Shown piece by piece: positions 21,536 to 32,028 of a DNA stretch of 64,000 bases. A program made the translations under genes and the position numbers. Origin of the DNA: Linderina pennispora (lineage: Eukaryota > Kickxellomycota > Kickxellomycetes > Kickxellales > Kickxellaceae). The stretch is taken from assembly GCF_002104995.1 (NCBI RefSeq), contig NW_024468263.1:372001-436000 (forward strand). The letters run 5' to 3'. The notes beneath the pieces are model-generated. The model had not been told where the DNA came from and made no database searches. It saw only the letters and a list, made by a program, of their open reading frames with translations. Numbering within the stretch: the stretch's first letter is position 1; the number at the start of each line of letters is the position of its first letter.

Positions 21536-21938
21536 GATTTTCAGATGCAAATCGAAAGTGCCCAATGGATGACAGAACGAAACTCTGCGAAATGCGGTGC
21601 TGCTGGGCTGCTTTTGGCAGTGTGCTTTTATATGTGCTTGTCCAGCGTACAAGCTAGCCCCCATGGCCACATATTTTTTTTATCAAAGCAACGATGCATT
21701 TCTGCATGAGGCAAAAATGACCTCACCACAAAAATAGGCATTGTTCCCTATACGTAACTGCTGCGAAATTGCGTGCAAATGCCTGGCTCTACTTGTTTCC
21801 TGGCAAGATGCATCCTGGCCAAGAAACAGCACTGCGCATGACATCATAGACACATTACACCCGAACTGGACATGTAATCGAGAGAACAACGGTACTTTGT
21901 GTATTCTGAAGATAGATAACTTGACTAGAGTGCCTGCA
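21536..21938. other. Intergenic
   Basis: Contains the TATAAAAG box of the GPI-type gene. No gene or repeat seen in the rest. Confidence 0.35.
21625..21632 (-). promoter_or_regulatory. TATA box of the GPI-type gene
   Basis: TATAAAAG on the minus strand, about 90 bases upstream of the ATG at 21535. Confidence 0.5.
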
Positions 21939-22931
21939 CTAGTGCGCCAGGCCTGGATAATCGTCGTGGTCGTTTGCTGTCAGCTGGAAGTAGAGGACAC
22001 TGTTCTCGCAGTCACGACTTTCGCCATTGGCGCCGCAAAACTTTGTTCCGCCCGATGGCTGATACCATACCTCCTGGCTGTGATGCTTGTAGTCGATAGT
22101 GGTAAGAAGAAGGCGGGGAACCAAGTCGCGGTGGTACACAACGCGATAGATCGGGAACTCCTTGTTTTGGATCCAGCTCGCAAATGCGCCGTTACCAGTC
22201 CGCGGCTGGCCGTATGTGTACAGCTGCACGCGATTAGTCAGAGTTGGGAACATAGTCACAAAATCGGCAGCATTGATGGCAGCCAGCGAGCCACCGAGCG
22301 AATGACCGGTAAACACGATGTTGTATGCTGGGTACTTGTCTGCCAGAGTCAGAATTGCGTTATTTACGGCAGATGCGGTCGCTTGGTAGGCCTTTATGAA
22401 CCCTGTATGCACCTCGGAGCCGGACACATTCGATGGCCATCTAGACCTGGCGAAATTGAGATTCGTCATCCAGTCAAAGAATGAGTGGCTGCCGCGGTAC
22501 CCAACAACGATCTCCTTGTTGTTGTCGTTATATGCGACGTACCCTATGCTGGCTTTGACCACATTCTCCCAGCGGTAATAAATAATTGTGCCGGCGGTTG
22601 CTGCTGTCTGGCAAGCTATCGCACATGTCCACAAGTTGCTGTTCACATTATAGGCGGCAGCAGCATAGTTTGCATACTTGACAAGGTTAGCTGAAGAGGT
22701 GGTAGACAGAACCTGGGCTCGCAACAATGCGCCGTTCTTGCTTGCAGTACCTTTCGTGGCATTGTACTTTGCTGCCATTTGGTGGAACAATGCGTCCAGC
22801 TGAGGGACCATGGTCGAATTAACTAGCCGATTGCTGTCGATGGTAGCACCAGGCTCTTCCTCAGCAGGAAGTGCAGAGGTATATGCAGCAAAAATGCTGA
22901 GAGCAAAATGGATGGCTGGTTTGAGCAGCAT
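21939..22931 (-). CDS. Secreted class 3 lipase (alpha/beta hydrolase)
   Basis: A 330-residue protein with a signal peptide (about 1-20), a propeptide-like acidic stretch, and a Rhizomucor-type lipase fold. The nucleophile elbow is GHSLGG (Ser211). The acid is Asp269 in 'YHRDLVPRL' and the base His322 in 'NDHDDY'. Cys pairs around 103/107 and 299/308 could form disulfides. Two N-glycosylation sequons occur near the N-terminus. The family hydrolyses triacylglycerols outside the cell. The order of the catalytic triad and the length match the family. The gene has no intron. Confidence 0.9.
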   Translation of the reverse strand: MLLKPAIHFALSIFAAYTSALPAEEEPGATIDSNRLVNSTMVPQLDALFHQMAAKYNATKGTASKNGALLRAQVLSTTSSANLVKYANYAAAAYNVNSNLWTCAIACQTAATAGTIIYYRWENVVKASIGYVAYNDNNKEIVVGYRGSHSFFDWMTNLNFARSRWPSNVSGSEVHTGFIKAYQATASAVNNAILTLADKYPAYNIVFTGHSLGGSLAAINAADFVTMFPTLTNRVQLYTYGQPRTGNGAFASWIQNKEFPIYRVVYHRDLVPRLLLTTIDYKHHSQEVWYQPSGGTKFCGANGESRDCENSVLYFQLTANDHDDYPGLAH

Positions 22932-23621
22932 TATTTAAGAGCGGCTTCTATCGGCAATAAATGAGTAAAATAGGCAAAGTTCAAATGATTTAAAGCAGGT
23001 AGGAAGCGAAAGGTGTGGGGCTGGCTGGTGCACGCTATTTATTATGAATTAACGATAGTATATTCTACGTGTTCTGGCCCTTTCAACAGGATAATGACCT
23101 GAAGCTCGTGGTTTTTCAGTTTGCTAAAGCCGCGCGCTGCCCTTTTTTTTTTTTTTTTTAATATTTCGCTTCTGTGCGGTATCTGAGTGCACCAGCGAAA
23201 CTAGGGCAACAAACGGTGACTGTAGTGGTCACTGGGCTCTGCTGGATGCCTCCATTGGTTCAGCGCAAGAGCTGCTCTCATTGTCGGTCGACTTGATGAT
23301 TTCCATGGAATCATCATGATGGCCATCATCGGCCACGCAACAGCATGATGTGACACATGTTGTTGGACACTAGTCGATGGACTACACAGTTAGTCCTAAA
23401 TCGGCAAGTCACTGTGAGGAAAATCCTGACTAGACAGCCCACCAACTATGTGACGTTGAGTTTCTCTCTAAAAGAAGTTTTCTTTTTCTTTCTTCTTTAT
23501 CGGTTTAGCCGCTTAGTATTTTCTCATTTCTTATTTATAAAACTTTGCGTATAACGCCTCAGTTTACATTACATGTGCATATATTTTATTCAGCTATTTA
23601 TATATTCAAAACGAGTGGCTT
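22932..23621. other. Intergenic with SINE-like copy
   Basis: About 690 bases between the lipase promoter and the 3' end of the MFS gene. The middle is occupied by the second SINE-like copy; the rest shows no gene. Confidence 0.4.
23143..23342 (-). repeat. SINE-like dispersed repeat, copy 2 with poly(A) tail
   Basis: Homologous to 785-956 (see copy 1). On the minus strand it runs from about 23342 to about 23168, then continues to a tail of 17 A's (T17 at 23143-23159 on the plus strand). The poly(A) end suggests retrotransposition by a LINE-type machinery. It is inserted between the lipase gene and the MFS gene. Confidence 0.55.
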
Positions 23622-25202
23622 CTACAACGCATCCTTGCTGATGAGCTTGTGCTTAATTAGCAGCGACAGCGGGACGGCAGCGCAAGCGAATATGACACCG
23701 GCAATGAACGTCGAGTGCATCGCCTGCACATTAGCATGGATAACTGCATCGCGCACGGTCGCTGAAATCTCTGGCAGCCTGATGACCTGGATATTGTCAG
23801 CCGACATCAGGATGTACTTGCTATAGATGACATGCTGCAGTGCGACGGTTGCCAGCTTGGCAATCAGAACGGCTTCGTTGATAATGCTATACAGGGCAAT
23901 GCCAATTGCCGCGCCAAAGAACTGGAATAAAAACAGCGATGACGTAGCAGCTGCCATGTCGGCCGTATCCATAGCCGACTGGATGCAGGTGACATGGGTG
24001 GGCATGGTGAAGCCGGCACCAATGCCCAGGATGATCAGGAACCCGATCTGCGCACCATTGGAAATACTCTCCTTGTATTCCAGCATTAGCCCATTGCCGA
24101 CCGTCAGCAATACAGCAGAGACGGCAATCTGGAACTTGTACTCTCCGGTAAAGCTCGTGCTGACTCCGGACGCAATAGAGGTGGCCATGGCGGCCAGCAT
24201 AAACGCAATGAGGTGCGATCCAGCAGTTGCGGGCGACTCGTTTTTAACGATTTCTGACCACTTGGCGACATAAAATACCGGGCAGTAAACGGCAATACCA
24301 ATGAACGGCTGCATAGCAACAATAATACGTGCATTAGTAGACCGAAGCAGGCCGGCGGGGAAGATCGGGTCCTTGGCGAATTTTGCCTCATAATAGCCAA
24401 AGGCACCGAAGAGGACCGCAGCAAGGATCAAAAGCGCAATGACCACGCCCGAGGACCACGCGTAGAGGTCGCCGCCGTAGTTCAGTGCCAGGACCAAAGC
24501 CGTCACACAGCCGGCCATCAGAACCATGCCGACATAATCCACATGCCACAGATTCGCTGACCTAGCCGGCGTCGCTGCCCCCATTGCCAGGTAGGCAAGA
24601 GCCAGGGCGAATACAAGAATAAAAGCATTCATGTAGAACAACCAGCGCCAATTGTGGCGTAAAAGGTTCCCAGCAACCGCAGGGCCAGCGCCTATTCCCA
24701 GCGCCCACGCAGCCCCGAGCACACCGAGAAGTCGCGTGCGCTGCCGCGGCCTGGCAAGGTCAGAGGCAATAATGACAGTGAGGGTGAATAGTCCGCCGCC
24801 ACCGATCCCCGCCACCGCGCGACCTGCCAGCATGGTGTTCATTTTGCCAGCAGCTCCGCAGATGATCGAGCCAACAAGGAACAGCGTGCTGAATCCGGCC
24901 AGCGGCCAGCGGCGCCCGAATACGTCCGAGAGCTTTCCGACCGACGGAATGATTGCCGTGAATGCCACCAGGTAGGTCGTGGTGATCCAAGAGTCAAGAC
25001 TTTGGTTGTGGAGCTTGTAGCCGAGCTTGGCTGTGATTGAGGTGACTGATGTCAGCGACAGACTGCTGAGGAACATCAGCATTGCCAGTGCGCTGAGAAC
25101 CGCAAGCTTCCGCGGCACAGTCTGCTGGGCGCTGTGGGGAGGCGGATCCAGGGATTTCGCTATGGGTCTGACATCGCTTGAGGAGCTTGCAGAGGTGTCC
25201 AT
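23622..25202 (-). CDS. MFS drug:H+ antiporter, DHA2 type
   Basis: A 526-residue integral membrane protein with about 14 hydrophobic segments. Loop motif A 'GKLSDVFGRRWPL' follows the second helix. A 'GRAVAGIGGGG' segment is in helix 4, and the antiporter motif C region 'LGIGAGPAVAG' is in helix 5. The N-terminal 45 residues are cytosolic and Ser/Pro-rich. DHA2 proteins export drugs or other small molecules across the plasma or vacuolar membrane; the substrate is not readable. The ATG at 25202 is close to a TATATATATA run. Transcribed divergently from URB2. No intron. Confidence 0.85.
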   Translation of the reverse strand: MDTSASSSSDVRPIAKSLDPPPHSAQQTVPRKLAVLSALAMLMFLSSLSLTSVTSITAKLGYKLHNQSLDSWITTTYLVAFTAIIPSVGKLSDVFGRRWPLAGFSTLFLVGSIICGAAGKMNTMLAGRAVAGIGGGGLFTLTVIIASDLARPRQRTRLLGVLGAAWALGIGAGPAVAGNLLRHNWRWLFYMNAFILVFALALAYLAMGAATPARSANLWHVDYVGMVLMAGCVTALVLALNYGGDLYAWSSGVVIALLILAAVLFGAFGYYEAKFAKDPIFPAGLLRSTNARIIVAMQPFIGIAVYCPVFYVAKWSEIVKNESPATAGSHLIAFMLAAMATSIASGVSTSFTGEYKFQIAVSAVLLTVGNGLMLEYKESISNGAQIGFLIILGIGAGFTMPTHVTCIQSAMDTADMAAATSSLFLFQFFGAAIGIALYSIINEAVLIAKLATVALQHVIYSKYILMSADNIQVIRLPEISATVRDAVIHANVQAMHSTFIAGVIFACAAVPLSLLIKHKLISKDAL

Positions 25203-25638
25203 GCTTATATATATATGTAGTATTGCCAGCAGAGATAGGGGAGGGGAGAGACGTTTGACTGCTATTTCTTAGGGTCCGTAGATGGAAGGGGCGGAGGACC
25301 CAGCACTATATACGCGTCTACCTGGCTTTATTTCCCATGGCTTGACACCGTTTCCCTTCCGAATGGCACACCTGCAACTGTCCAAAACGGCAAATGCATG
25401 GCTGTGGCGACGACCATTGTCATTACCTCACTCACTGCCCAGGAGGTTGCGCGCTTTTTTTTGCTCCGAACCTGGACCCGCCCTGGCCAGGATTAGATCG
25501 CGTGGTGATCACGATCACTGGAGGAGGAGAAAAATAAAACTCGACAAAAGCCGACAGTTTCACTTCTTCGCTCTTGGACTTTTAGCGCCAGCTCTTCCAC
25601 CCACTTTGCCATTTATTCAAGCATACATTACAAATAGA
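25203..25638. promoter_or_regulatory. Divergent promoter of the MFS transporter and URB2
   Basis: 436 bases between start codons. A TA repeat lies at 25205-25216 next to the MFS start. The plus-strand frame is open through here, but no URB2-like sequence is recognisable before the ATG at 25639. Confidence 0.4.
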
Positions 25639-28600
25639 ATGAGCTCGAGCTTGCCCAGCATCGACGCAGTGCTGGCCCGGACAGAGATCGGATCGACAGA
25701 GGACCTGACACGGGCACTGCGCGGGACCTTGCCTCTGCAGCACCGGCTAGCTTTAGCGTGGGCGATATTCGATGATAGCAGCAAAGCTTTGCAGCGGGTC
25801 AGCTCGGTGCTTGTACGGCGCAACGAGCTGCTGGCAGACTGGCTTTTTTCAACAATGCTTCGGGAGCTGAAGGCAAAGGGCAAGGACCAGTACAGAATAT
25901 GTGGAGATGTGGCCGCGATCCGGCTTTTGCTTGGCGTGCTGGAGCGCATCAACAAGACGATGCCCGGAGACATGAAACTGGAAACGCGCACGGTCTTGCC
26001 GGGCCCTCTGATGCCCCTGTTTGCTGCGTCATTGGCGGGACAGCTGGGGAAGGAGCAGGAGGCGCAGGTGGAGGCAGTTGCGGATCTGTGGCAGTATATC
26101 GTCGGATCGACTATGGACGGCGCAGAGGCACTGGCAGCACAGCCCGATCAGCTCGCGCAGCTGCTGAAATCTCTGACAGAGCACTGCCTAAATACAGAGA
26201 GCGAGAAGCTGCGGGGAGAGCTTTTGCGGCTCATGGAATCTGCAGCCGGAGTTCTGCGGAGCGTGTGCGAAACGACAACGAATGCGCGCAAAATGTTCTC
26301 AATGTTCGACCAGGGCCTGCTGGTGCCGCTATTGCAGCTAGTGGGCGGACTGGGAGAGTCATCGGCCAAACAGTGTTTGCTGGACCTGCTCCAGGTGTCG
26401 CTGTTTCACGCCGACTGCATGGGGGAGTTTGCGACAGCGCTGCAGGAGCACGCGGAAAAAGGAGCCATGGGCAGTCGCAGCTATGTCAAGCAGTTCTTCG
26501 ACCTGGTGGCCTCCCCTGAGTGCATGGATGCGCTGCCCGATCTCTTTACGCGCTACCTCCGTGCGTCGGCGCTGGTGTGCCCGGAGACCCGCAGCATGGC
26601 CAATACGACACTGGGACTGGCAGCAGTATCAGCGAGCCCATTGAGCATGACGCAGGAAGCGGCCAGCAGCGCATGCATACAGATGTTCACATACGTTTAC
26701 CATGTGTGTTTGCCGAGGCGATCGGAGGTGCGTGGCATGGGGGCGACTAACCGGCTGATCAACGCCTATTACAGCGACCGGTGCTTTGGTACAGCCAACA
26801 ACGCCAGCATAGTCAGCCGCGACGTGTTCCGCAAACAGATCGAGATGCTTGAGGCATGGCTGGCTGAGGTGGTGACGCCGATTCTCGCCCGCCCGCCCAG
26901 CGACCCGGAGATGACACGGCTGGCCCTGGACGCCATCGACATTGCACTAGACGCGGCCCCAGATTCTGTGCAGGAGCATAGCAGCCAGATCGTGGCGGCG
27001 TTTGCGCGTGTGCCGCCGGCTATCGAGGATGCAGCGAATAATGTTCTGGACCACATGGTGACGACATTCACCAAGGCGCGGCAGCTGGATGTGCTGGTCC
27101 AGCGAATTGCCGGTACTGAGTTCCACGAGAGTTCCGACTGCCACAATATGCTAGTCTCGGAGCCGTTCATCAAGTCGTTGAATCTGGCAGTATCCCGGTC
27201 GATGCCGTTTGCGCAGGCACACGAGTGCCTGGCGGTGCTAGTGGACGCGGTTTCGCAGGCAGCCAAGACAAAGGAGAGCGCAAAGAGCACGAAGCGGCGA
27301 CGCACCAGCAAGGGTGCTACAGAATCCAGCAGCCCAAACATCTACCAGACACAGGTGGTATGTGTTGTAGCTGCCAACTTCCTGCTTGCCAGTGTGTCAT
27401 CGGTCAATACCGAGCACCAGCGCGGGTTGTTGCGCGAAGCGCTGGCCAAGCATTACGCAGCTGTCTCAGAGTCCCTGGCAGGTCGTGGTGAGTTGGTGTG
27501 CGAATATTTGGTTATGCACTATGCGTTTATGGAAGCAGCTTCGCGGATCGACGGCATGGAGAGGTGGATGGAGGTCAGCATGGATCCAGGCCATGTGTCC
27601 GCCATGCTGCCCAGCGACATGACAGGCGCCCGTGTCCGTGCCCTGGCGATGCTGGTTGTTCTGCAGGCGGCTGCCCACTGGTCGGTGTTCATGTCGTCGC
27701 TGAGCGCCGGGATTGTGCCGGGCGATGTTGCTGCCCAGATTGATACTGAAGAGGGGTCCAAGGCCGTGTCCAGCATGATTGCAAGAATCTTCGCTAGCGC
27801 CGAGTTTGGCACTGGCAACGCAGGCCAGTGGGACCGGCAGCCGCACACGATCACCGAGGCGAACAGCGGCACCGTGCAGTGGTACCTGCTGGTGGACTGG
27901 CTGGAGCTGGTCTGCCAGCTCGCCGACCAGGCAGTCATTCAGCGCATTACATCGCGGATCATCGCCGAGATTGCGTTGCCAGCCGAAACCAATTGCTCAA
28001 AGGCGCTGCTCAGTTCGGCAGCGTTTTTCGAAGCGCACGAGATCCGCAGCTGCTTTGTGCCTGCGTTGGCCGAGTTCGTAGCCGAGCAGTTCCCCAAGCA
28101 GCCAAGTGAGCTGAAGTCGCTGCTGGTGACTCTTGCCGGAAATATCGGAACCAAGTCTAAATGCGCACAGACCGCCAGCGACATTATATCGGCCGCCAGC
28201 AACTCCCGTGCCAAGAGGAGTGAGGAGTCGGCAGAGGTGTGGGTCGAGCTTGTTCGCTCCCTGCTGCGCTTCCCAGACGCCTACTGGTTTGCCGATAAAA
28301 CTCCGGCCTTGTTTGCAGTGCTGCTGGCCATTGACCAGGGTGTGGCGTGCGAAGCTGCCACGGTGGAACTGCGGGTCCTGTGCAGGGCGCTGCTCGAGCG
28401 ACTCATTCGGACGTCGTCAGGCCTGGTGCCGCTTCTCACGCAGCATGCAGCTGGCTTGGTGAGCCTGTGGGTGGCAGAGGAGCAAACGTCTGAGGAACTG
28501 CTGGTCGCGTCGCGTCGCTTGCTGTTTGTTGCCATGGGGTCTCTGGCCCAGGCTGCGTTTGGCCAGGCGAATCTGGCCGCCAACAAGGCCTGTGTGAGTA

Positions 28601-30294
28601 TCGCCAAGACTCTGCTTGGTGAATCGGGCTCTCTGGCTGCCGAGGGCGTGCGTGCCATTGCAGCCTGCGCAAAGCAATATGCGAAGAAGCTACAGAAATG
28701 TGAAGTCGCCGAGAAGTGGGCCCATGTTTCAGCCAAGTGCATCAAGAAGCAGTCCAAGGCTGTTCTCAAGGGTCTCGCTGGCATCGACAAGGCCGACGAT
28801 ACTGAGATGACAGCTGCGCTCGGCCGGCTTGCGGCGGCGCAGATAATCAGCGAGTCGGCAACCGGCGAGGCTGCAGACCGGGCTGCACTTGTCGCGGCAA
28901 CGCTCGATTCGCTGAGCCGCCTATCGGCAGCCACTGCCAGCGAATTTGCGCTAGCGCTAGTCTTCTATGCTTGCCATACGTCAGCTGTGCCCAACGCCGA
29001 CACACTCCGCCTGCTTGCATCCATGACCCACCGGCTCGCCCACACCAAAGACCATCCCCTGTCGCTGATGCAGCAGTCGTTCATTGCGCTAATCTCTGAG
29101 GCCGATGGTTTGCTTGCAATCTCGCTGTCTGATGCCGTAGCGCAGTATGCTGTTGAGCCGCTGCTCCGACAGATCAGCTCTGCGGCATTCGAGCAGTCCC
29201 TTGTCGCCTTTTTGAAGATTGCACAGCAGCCGAATAGCGGCGCTGCGGTGCGCAAGGTCCTGGTGGCCTTTATCCGCACGGCCTACAGGCAGTCTGGAAA
29301 CGAGTCGGTCGAGAAGCGCAAGGCGGTGCAGCGCCGGCTCGGCAGCATTCTGTCAATCATCAGCAGTGGCGTTGGCTCGGATGCCGCGTCGGTCATTGCG
29401 TCGTTGAGTGTGGTCAGCGAGCTTGTGCTGGAGCCGTTCATGCGCTTCACCATGTTTGACATCAGCGAGTGCCTGGCGTTTGTTTCCTCGGTCGTGTCTG
29501 TGCCACTGGTGATGGCCAATACGCAGGCCGAGGACCTGTTCCGGCTGGTGTGCCGGGTGCTGGGCGGAATCATCCGCCACCACACGAACCAGGTCCTGGA
29601 CGGAATCTCGCTGCTGGTGAACATCCTGCGGTCGCTCCTGCATGCGTTCGTCGCCCCTGTATTGCCGCGGTCGCAGCAGCCGATTGGCGTTGACTCTGCC
29701 CTGACGCCGTGGATCATCGCCTATGCGCCATTCCCCGCCGAAAGCGCCGATTCATATGCCCGCCTGATCTCCGAGCTAGTCCGCGCCCGCCGGTTCTCCA
29801 GCGACAGTGGGTCGCAGGCCAAGGAGCTTGTGAAGCTAACCCGTGGCACCAACACCTCTGGTGTGATCTCGACTTTGTCGTCCTTTGCGCCCTACATCCT
29901 GGCCGAATACTGCGTGATCCAGGGCGGCGACAGCATGTCGTCCATGTCCCGCGGGTCCGATGATTCCGCTCTGCATTCGTTCCAGGGCCTGTGCTGGCAG
30001 CCGCTGCCTGTGCTTGGCATAGGCAGCCATGAGAAGAGCCGCGGAATCATCGCTAATCCGGCGGTTAGGGAGATGCTGGTGCCGGCGTGGCATGCATTAT
30101 TGGATGTCATGCGGGTTGCTGATAGAGAGTCACTGCTGAGTGTTCTGGCGGGTACGTCTAGGGATGCCAAGCATTCAGGAGGCGCCGGGTGGTCGTCGAT
30201 CTTTGGACCCGATCGGTATGGTGGGGCGAATGAAGTGCTGAAGGCATTGTACCAGAGCTATTTGGCATTCTACAAGTACACGGGCGAGGTCTAG
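25639..30294 (+). CDS. URB2: URB2/NPA2-like ribosome biogenesis protein
   Basis: A 1551-residue, all-helical, Ala/Leu-rich protein from the ATG at 25639. The open frame reaches back to 25282 but the extra 119 residues look non-coding. The C-terminal 200 residues match the Urb2/Npa2 C-terminal domain in style, ending 'LYQSYLAFYKYTGEV'. A Lys/Arg patch near residue 552 ('KRRRTSKG') may be a nuclear signal. URB2 works with NPA1 in the earliest 60S pre-ribosome in the nucleolus (27S pre-rRNA processing). Length is nearer human URB2 (about 1520) than yeast (about 1170). This is the longest uninterrupted gene in the window and shows no frame break. Confidence 0.75.
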   Translation: MSSSLPSIDAVLARTEIGSTEDLTRALRGTLPLQHRLALAWAIFDDSSKALQRVSSVLVRRNELLADWLFSTMLRELKAKGKDQYRICGDVAAIRLLLGVLERINKTMPGDMKLETRTVLPGPLMPLFAASLAGQLGKEQEAQVEAVADLWQYIVGSTMDGAEALAAQPDQLAQLLKSLTEHCLNTESEKLRGELLRLMESAAGVLRSVCETTTNARKMFSMFDQGLLVPLLQLVGGLGESSAKQCLLDLLQVSLFHADCMGEFATALQEHAEKGAMGSRSYVKQFFDLVASPECMDALPDLFTRYLRASALVCPETRSMANTTLGLAAVSASPLSMTQEAASSACIQMFTYVYHVCLPRRSEVRGMGATNRLINAYYSDRCFGTANNASIVSRDVFRKQIEMLEAWLAEVVTPILARPPSDPEMTRLALDAIDIALDAAPDSVQEHSSQIVAAFARVPPAIEDAANNVLDHMVTTFTKARQLDVLVQRIAGTEFHESSDCHNMLVSEPFIKSLNLAVSRSMPFAQAHECLAVLVDAVSQAAKTKESAKSTKRRRTSKGATESSSPNIYQTQVVCVVAANFLLASVSSVNTEHQRGLLREALAKHYAAVSESLAGRGELVCEYLVMHYAFMEAASRIDGMERWMEVSMDPGHVSAMLPSDMTGARVRALAMLVVLQAAAHWSVFMSSLSAGIVPGDVAAQIDTEEGSKAVSSMIARIFASAEFGTGNAGQWDRQPHTITEANSGTVQWYLLVDWLELVCQLADQAVIQRITSRIIAEIALPAETNCSKALLSSAAFFEAHEIRSCFVPALAEFVAEQFPKQPSELKSLLVTLAGNIGTKSKCAQTASDIISAASNSRAKRSEESAEVWVELVRSLLRFPDAYWFADKTPALFAVLLAIDQGVACEAATVELRVLCRALLERLIRTSSGLVPLLTQHAAGLVSLWVAEEQTSEELLVASRRLLFVAMGSLAQAAFGQANLAANKACVSIAKTLLGESGSLAAEGVRAIAACAKQYAKKLQKCEVAEKWAHVSAKCIKKQSKAVLKGLAGIDKADDTEMTAALGRLAAAQIISESATGEAADRAALVAATLDSLSRLSAATASEFALALVFYACHTSAVPNADTLRLLASMTHRLAHTKDHPLSLMQQSFIALISEADGLLAISLSDAVAQYAVEPLLRQISSAAFEQSLVAFLKIAQQPNSGAAVRKVLVAFIRTAYRQSGNESVEKRKAVQRRLGSILSIISSGVGSDAASVIASLSVVSELVLEPFMRFTMFDISECLAFVSSVVSVPLVMANTQAEDLFRLVCRVLGGIIRHHTNQVLDGISLLVNILRSLLHAFVAPVLPRSQQPIGVDSALTPWIIAYAPFPAESADSYARLISELVRARRFSSDSGSQAKELVKLTRGTNTSGVISTLSSFAPYILAEYCVIQGGDSMSSMSRGSDDSALHSFQGLCWQPLPVLGIGSHEKSRGIIANPAVREMLVPAWHALLDVMRVADRESLLSVLAGTSRDAKHSGGAGWSSIFGPDRYGGANEVLKALYQSYLAFYKYTGEV

Positions 30295-30457
30295 AAGCAT
30301 TTTCCCAGTGCGCTATTATGATATACATGAGCACGCTGGCTGAGCGTACATTTTGGTCAGTACAAACGTGCTTGAGGCTACCGCTTGGGCATAAGTGATT
30401 GGAATATATTCATTTTGAACTATGCTACATAGACTAGTGATGTGCCGATATTCCCGC

Positions 30458-31174
30458 CTACTTCTTGAGGTGGATGTACTTGAAAGAGCTCTTGGGAACA
30501 GTCCGCGTGCCGTACTGGTGGCGCTTGTAGTTGTACTCCTCAATCGTGACGCTGTTGCCCGAGACCTTGGCCACCCACACCACATGTCCGAACTTGCTGC
30601 CGCTGTCCGTCTGGCCCACAGCTCCCGGCTTCGGCGTGTTGTCCACAGTGACGCCGGAGGCACGCGCCGCGTCGTCCCACTGGTTGGCGTTACCCCATGC
30701 CTTGCCCTTGTAGCGGTTGTGGAAGTTGATGCCCAGGCGCGAGTTGACGCGCCAGGCGACGAAGCTGACGCACTGGCACGAGTAGTACCGCCACTTGTCG
30801 ACGATGTCGCACCTTCCCTTGTACGGGTAGTCGTCCTTCATCGGACCCGCGCCGCCAGTGCTCGGCTTGTCGTCGGGCTTTGGCTTGCTGGGCGCAGGGC
30901 ACTTCTTGGCCACATAGCCGTTGCCTGTGTCGACGTAGTAGTCGCTCACGTAGCAGCCGTGCTGCGTCTTGTCCCAGAGCTCGTTGCCGTTGACCTTTGT
31001 GCCTGGCGTCTGGCACGAGAGCGTCACTTGAGCTCCTTTCTTGTATGTGCGCACGACATTGCTGGAGGTTCCCGGACCCGAACGGCAGTTGACCGTGTCG
31101 CCCTTGATGGCGTAGCCGGAGACGAGCTGCGAAGTAGTGGCGAGTAGAAGAGCGGCAATTGCGACAAATTTCAT
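30458..31174 (-). CDS. Secreted SH3b-CHAP cell-wall hydrolase (bacterial type)
   Basis: A 238-residue protein from the ATG at 31174. Signal peptide at 1-20, a bacterial-type SH3b domain at about 21-93 ('VNCRSGPGTSSNVV'), a Pro/Lys-rich linker at 94-115, and a CHAP domain at about 118-238. CHAP catalytic Cys135 lies in 'CQCVSF' and His197 in 'FGHVVWV', with Glu213/Asn215 downstream. CHAP enzymes cleave peptide or amide bonds in peptidoglycan; SH3b binds the wall. Fungi have no peptidoglycan, so an extracellular antibacterial or nutritional role is inferred. The N-terminal 93 residues differ from the divergent lysozyme gene by one residue (Lys2 to Arg). Codon use is C-rich, like the host's. A TATATAAA box lies about 80 bases upstream. 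Confidence 0.85.
   Translation of the reverse strand: MKFVAIAALLLATTSQLVSGYAIKGDTVNCRSGPGTSSNVVRTYKKGAQVTLSCQTPGTKVNGNELWDKTQHGCYVSDYYVDTGNGYVAKKCPAPSKPKPDDKPSTGGAGPMKDDYPYKGRCDIVDKWRYYSCQCVSFVAWRVNSRLGINFHNRYKGKAWGNANQWDDAARASGVTVDNTPKPGAVGQTDSGSKFGHVVWVAKVSGNSVTIEEYNYKRHQYGTRTVPKSSFKYIHLKK
30896..31174 (-). repeat. Inverted duplicate arm 1 (signal peptide + SH3b)
   Basis: 279 bases encoding residues 1-93. Only a handful of differences from 32128-32406, mostly within codons 2-4 and at synonymous sites, so the copy is recent or kept alike by conversion. Homology ends at the linker and at the start codon. Confidence 0.8.
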
Positions 31175-31252
31175 TTTTAAGAGTATAGGATGTTGTTTTC
31201 TTTGGTTGCGATATGGTTTGAATAGGGAGGGCCGAGCAAGATATCTGGTGTG

Positions 31253-31260
31253 TTTATATA
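31253..31260 (-). promoter_or_regulatory. TATA box of the SH3b-CHAP gene
   Basis: TATATAAA on the minus strand, about 80 bases upstream of the ATG at 31174. Confidence 0.5.
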
Positions 31261-32020
31261 CAAATCTCCAGCCTATACTTGAACCTATTTTTAGTGAAAT
31301 TCTTGTTTGCAGCGATAGTTTGTTTGGCAACCAAGCACACATAACGTAACTATTGTCGTCGATATGCAGCACTGCAGTTCAGTCCGTTCTGATGATTTTC
31401 ACGACCACTATCTCTTGAGCTAATAGCTAGTTTGAAGGTTCGTAAAGCTATTTGCAGATCCTGTAGTATTTTCCAGAACATCTATTTTTGGCGGACACGC
31501 AAAACACGTACCAGACTTGCTGTTTAAAACATAACATCAAGGCAAAGCTTCTCACGACATTGAAAACCTCAGCCGGCTCCAATTTTTATTTTTAGGTCGT
31601 GCAGACCAACATACCGGCGCATGATTACATGCCACTCAACATACCATCCCCACTATGTCAAAATGTAGTAGCTGAATCTATTTTTAGGTGCTATATGTCT
31701 GCATATCCATGCACGCTTACATGAGATCTTCCTAGAATTTCCAGAATATTGGTTTTGCTTGTCAGTTTATTTATAGACGCCTGCCCAAACAGATTCCTGG
31801 ATGGTGGTATGGCTTCGTAGGCCAACTATCGAAATCTTCTAGACAAATGCGTATTTTCAGCAGAACATGTGGTGCGTTGATGTCTGCGTGGTGGTAGCTA
31901 AACCCTTCAGCAAACAAACTGGACAAGATGTAAACAACATATAGCCGTGCTAAACTTAGCAGCGATACAAGTTGTACAAGTTACCGTATATGTTAAGACA
32001 ATGTCAGCTCATCGTCGATG

Positions 32021-32028
32021 TATAAAAG
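32021..32028 (+). promoter_or_regulatory. TATA box of the SH3b-lysozyme gene
   Basis: TATAAAAG, 107 bases upstream of the ATG at 32128. Confidence 0.5.
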
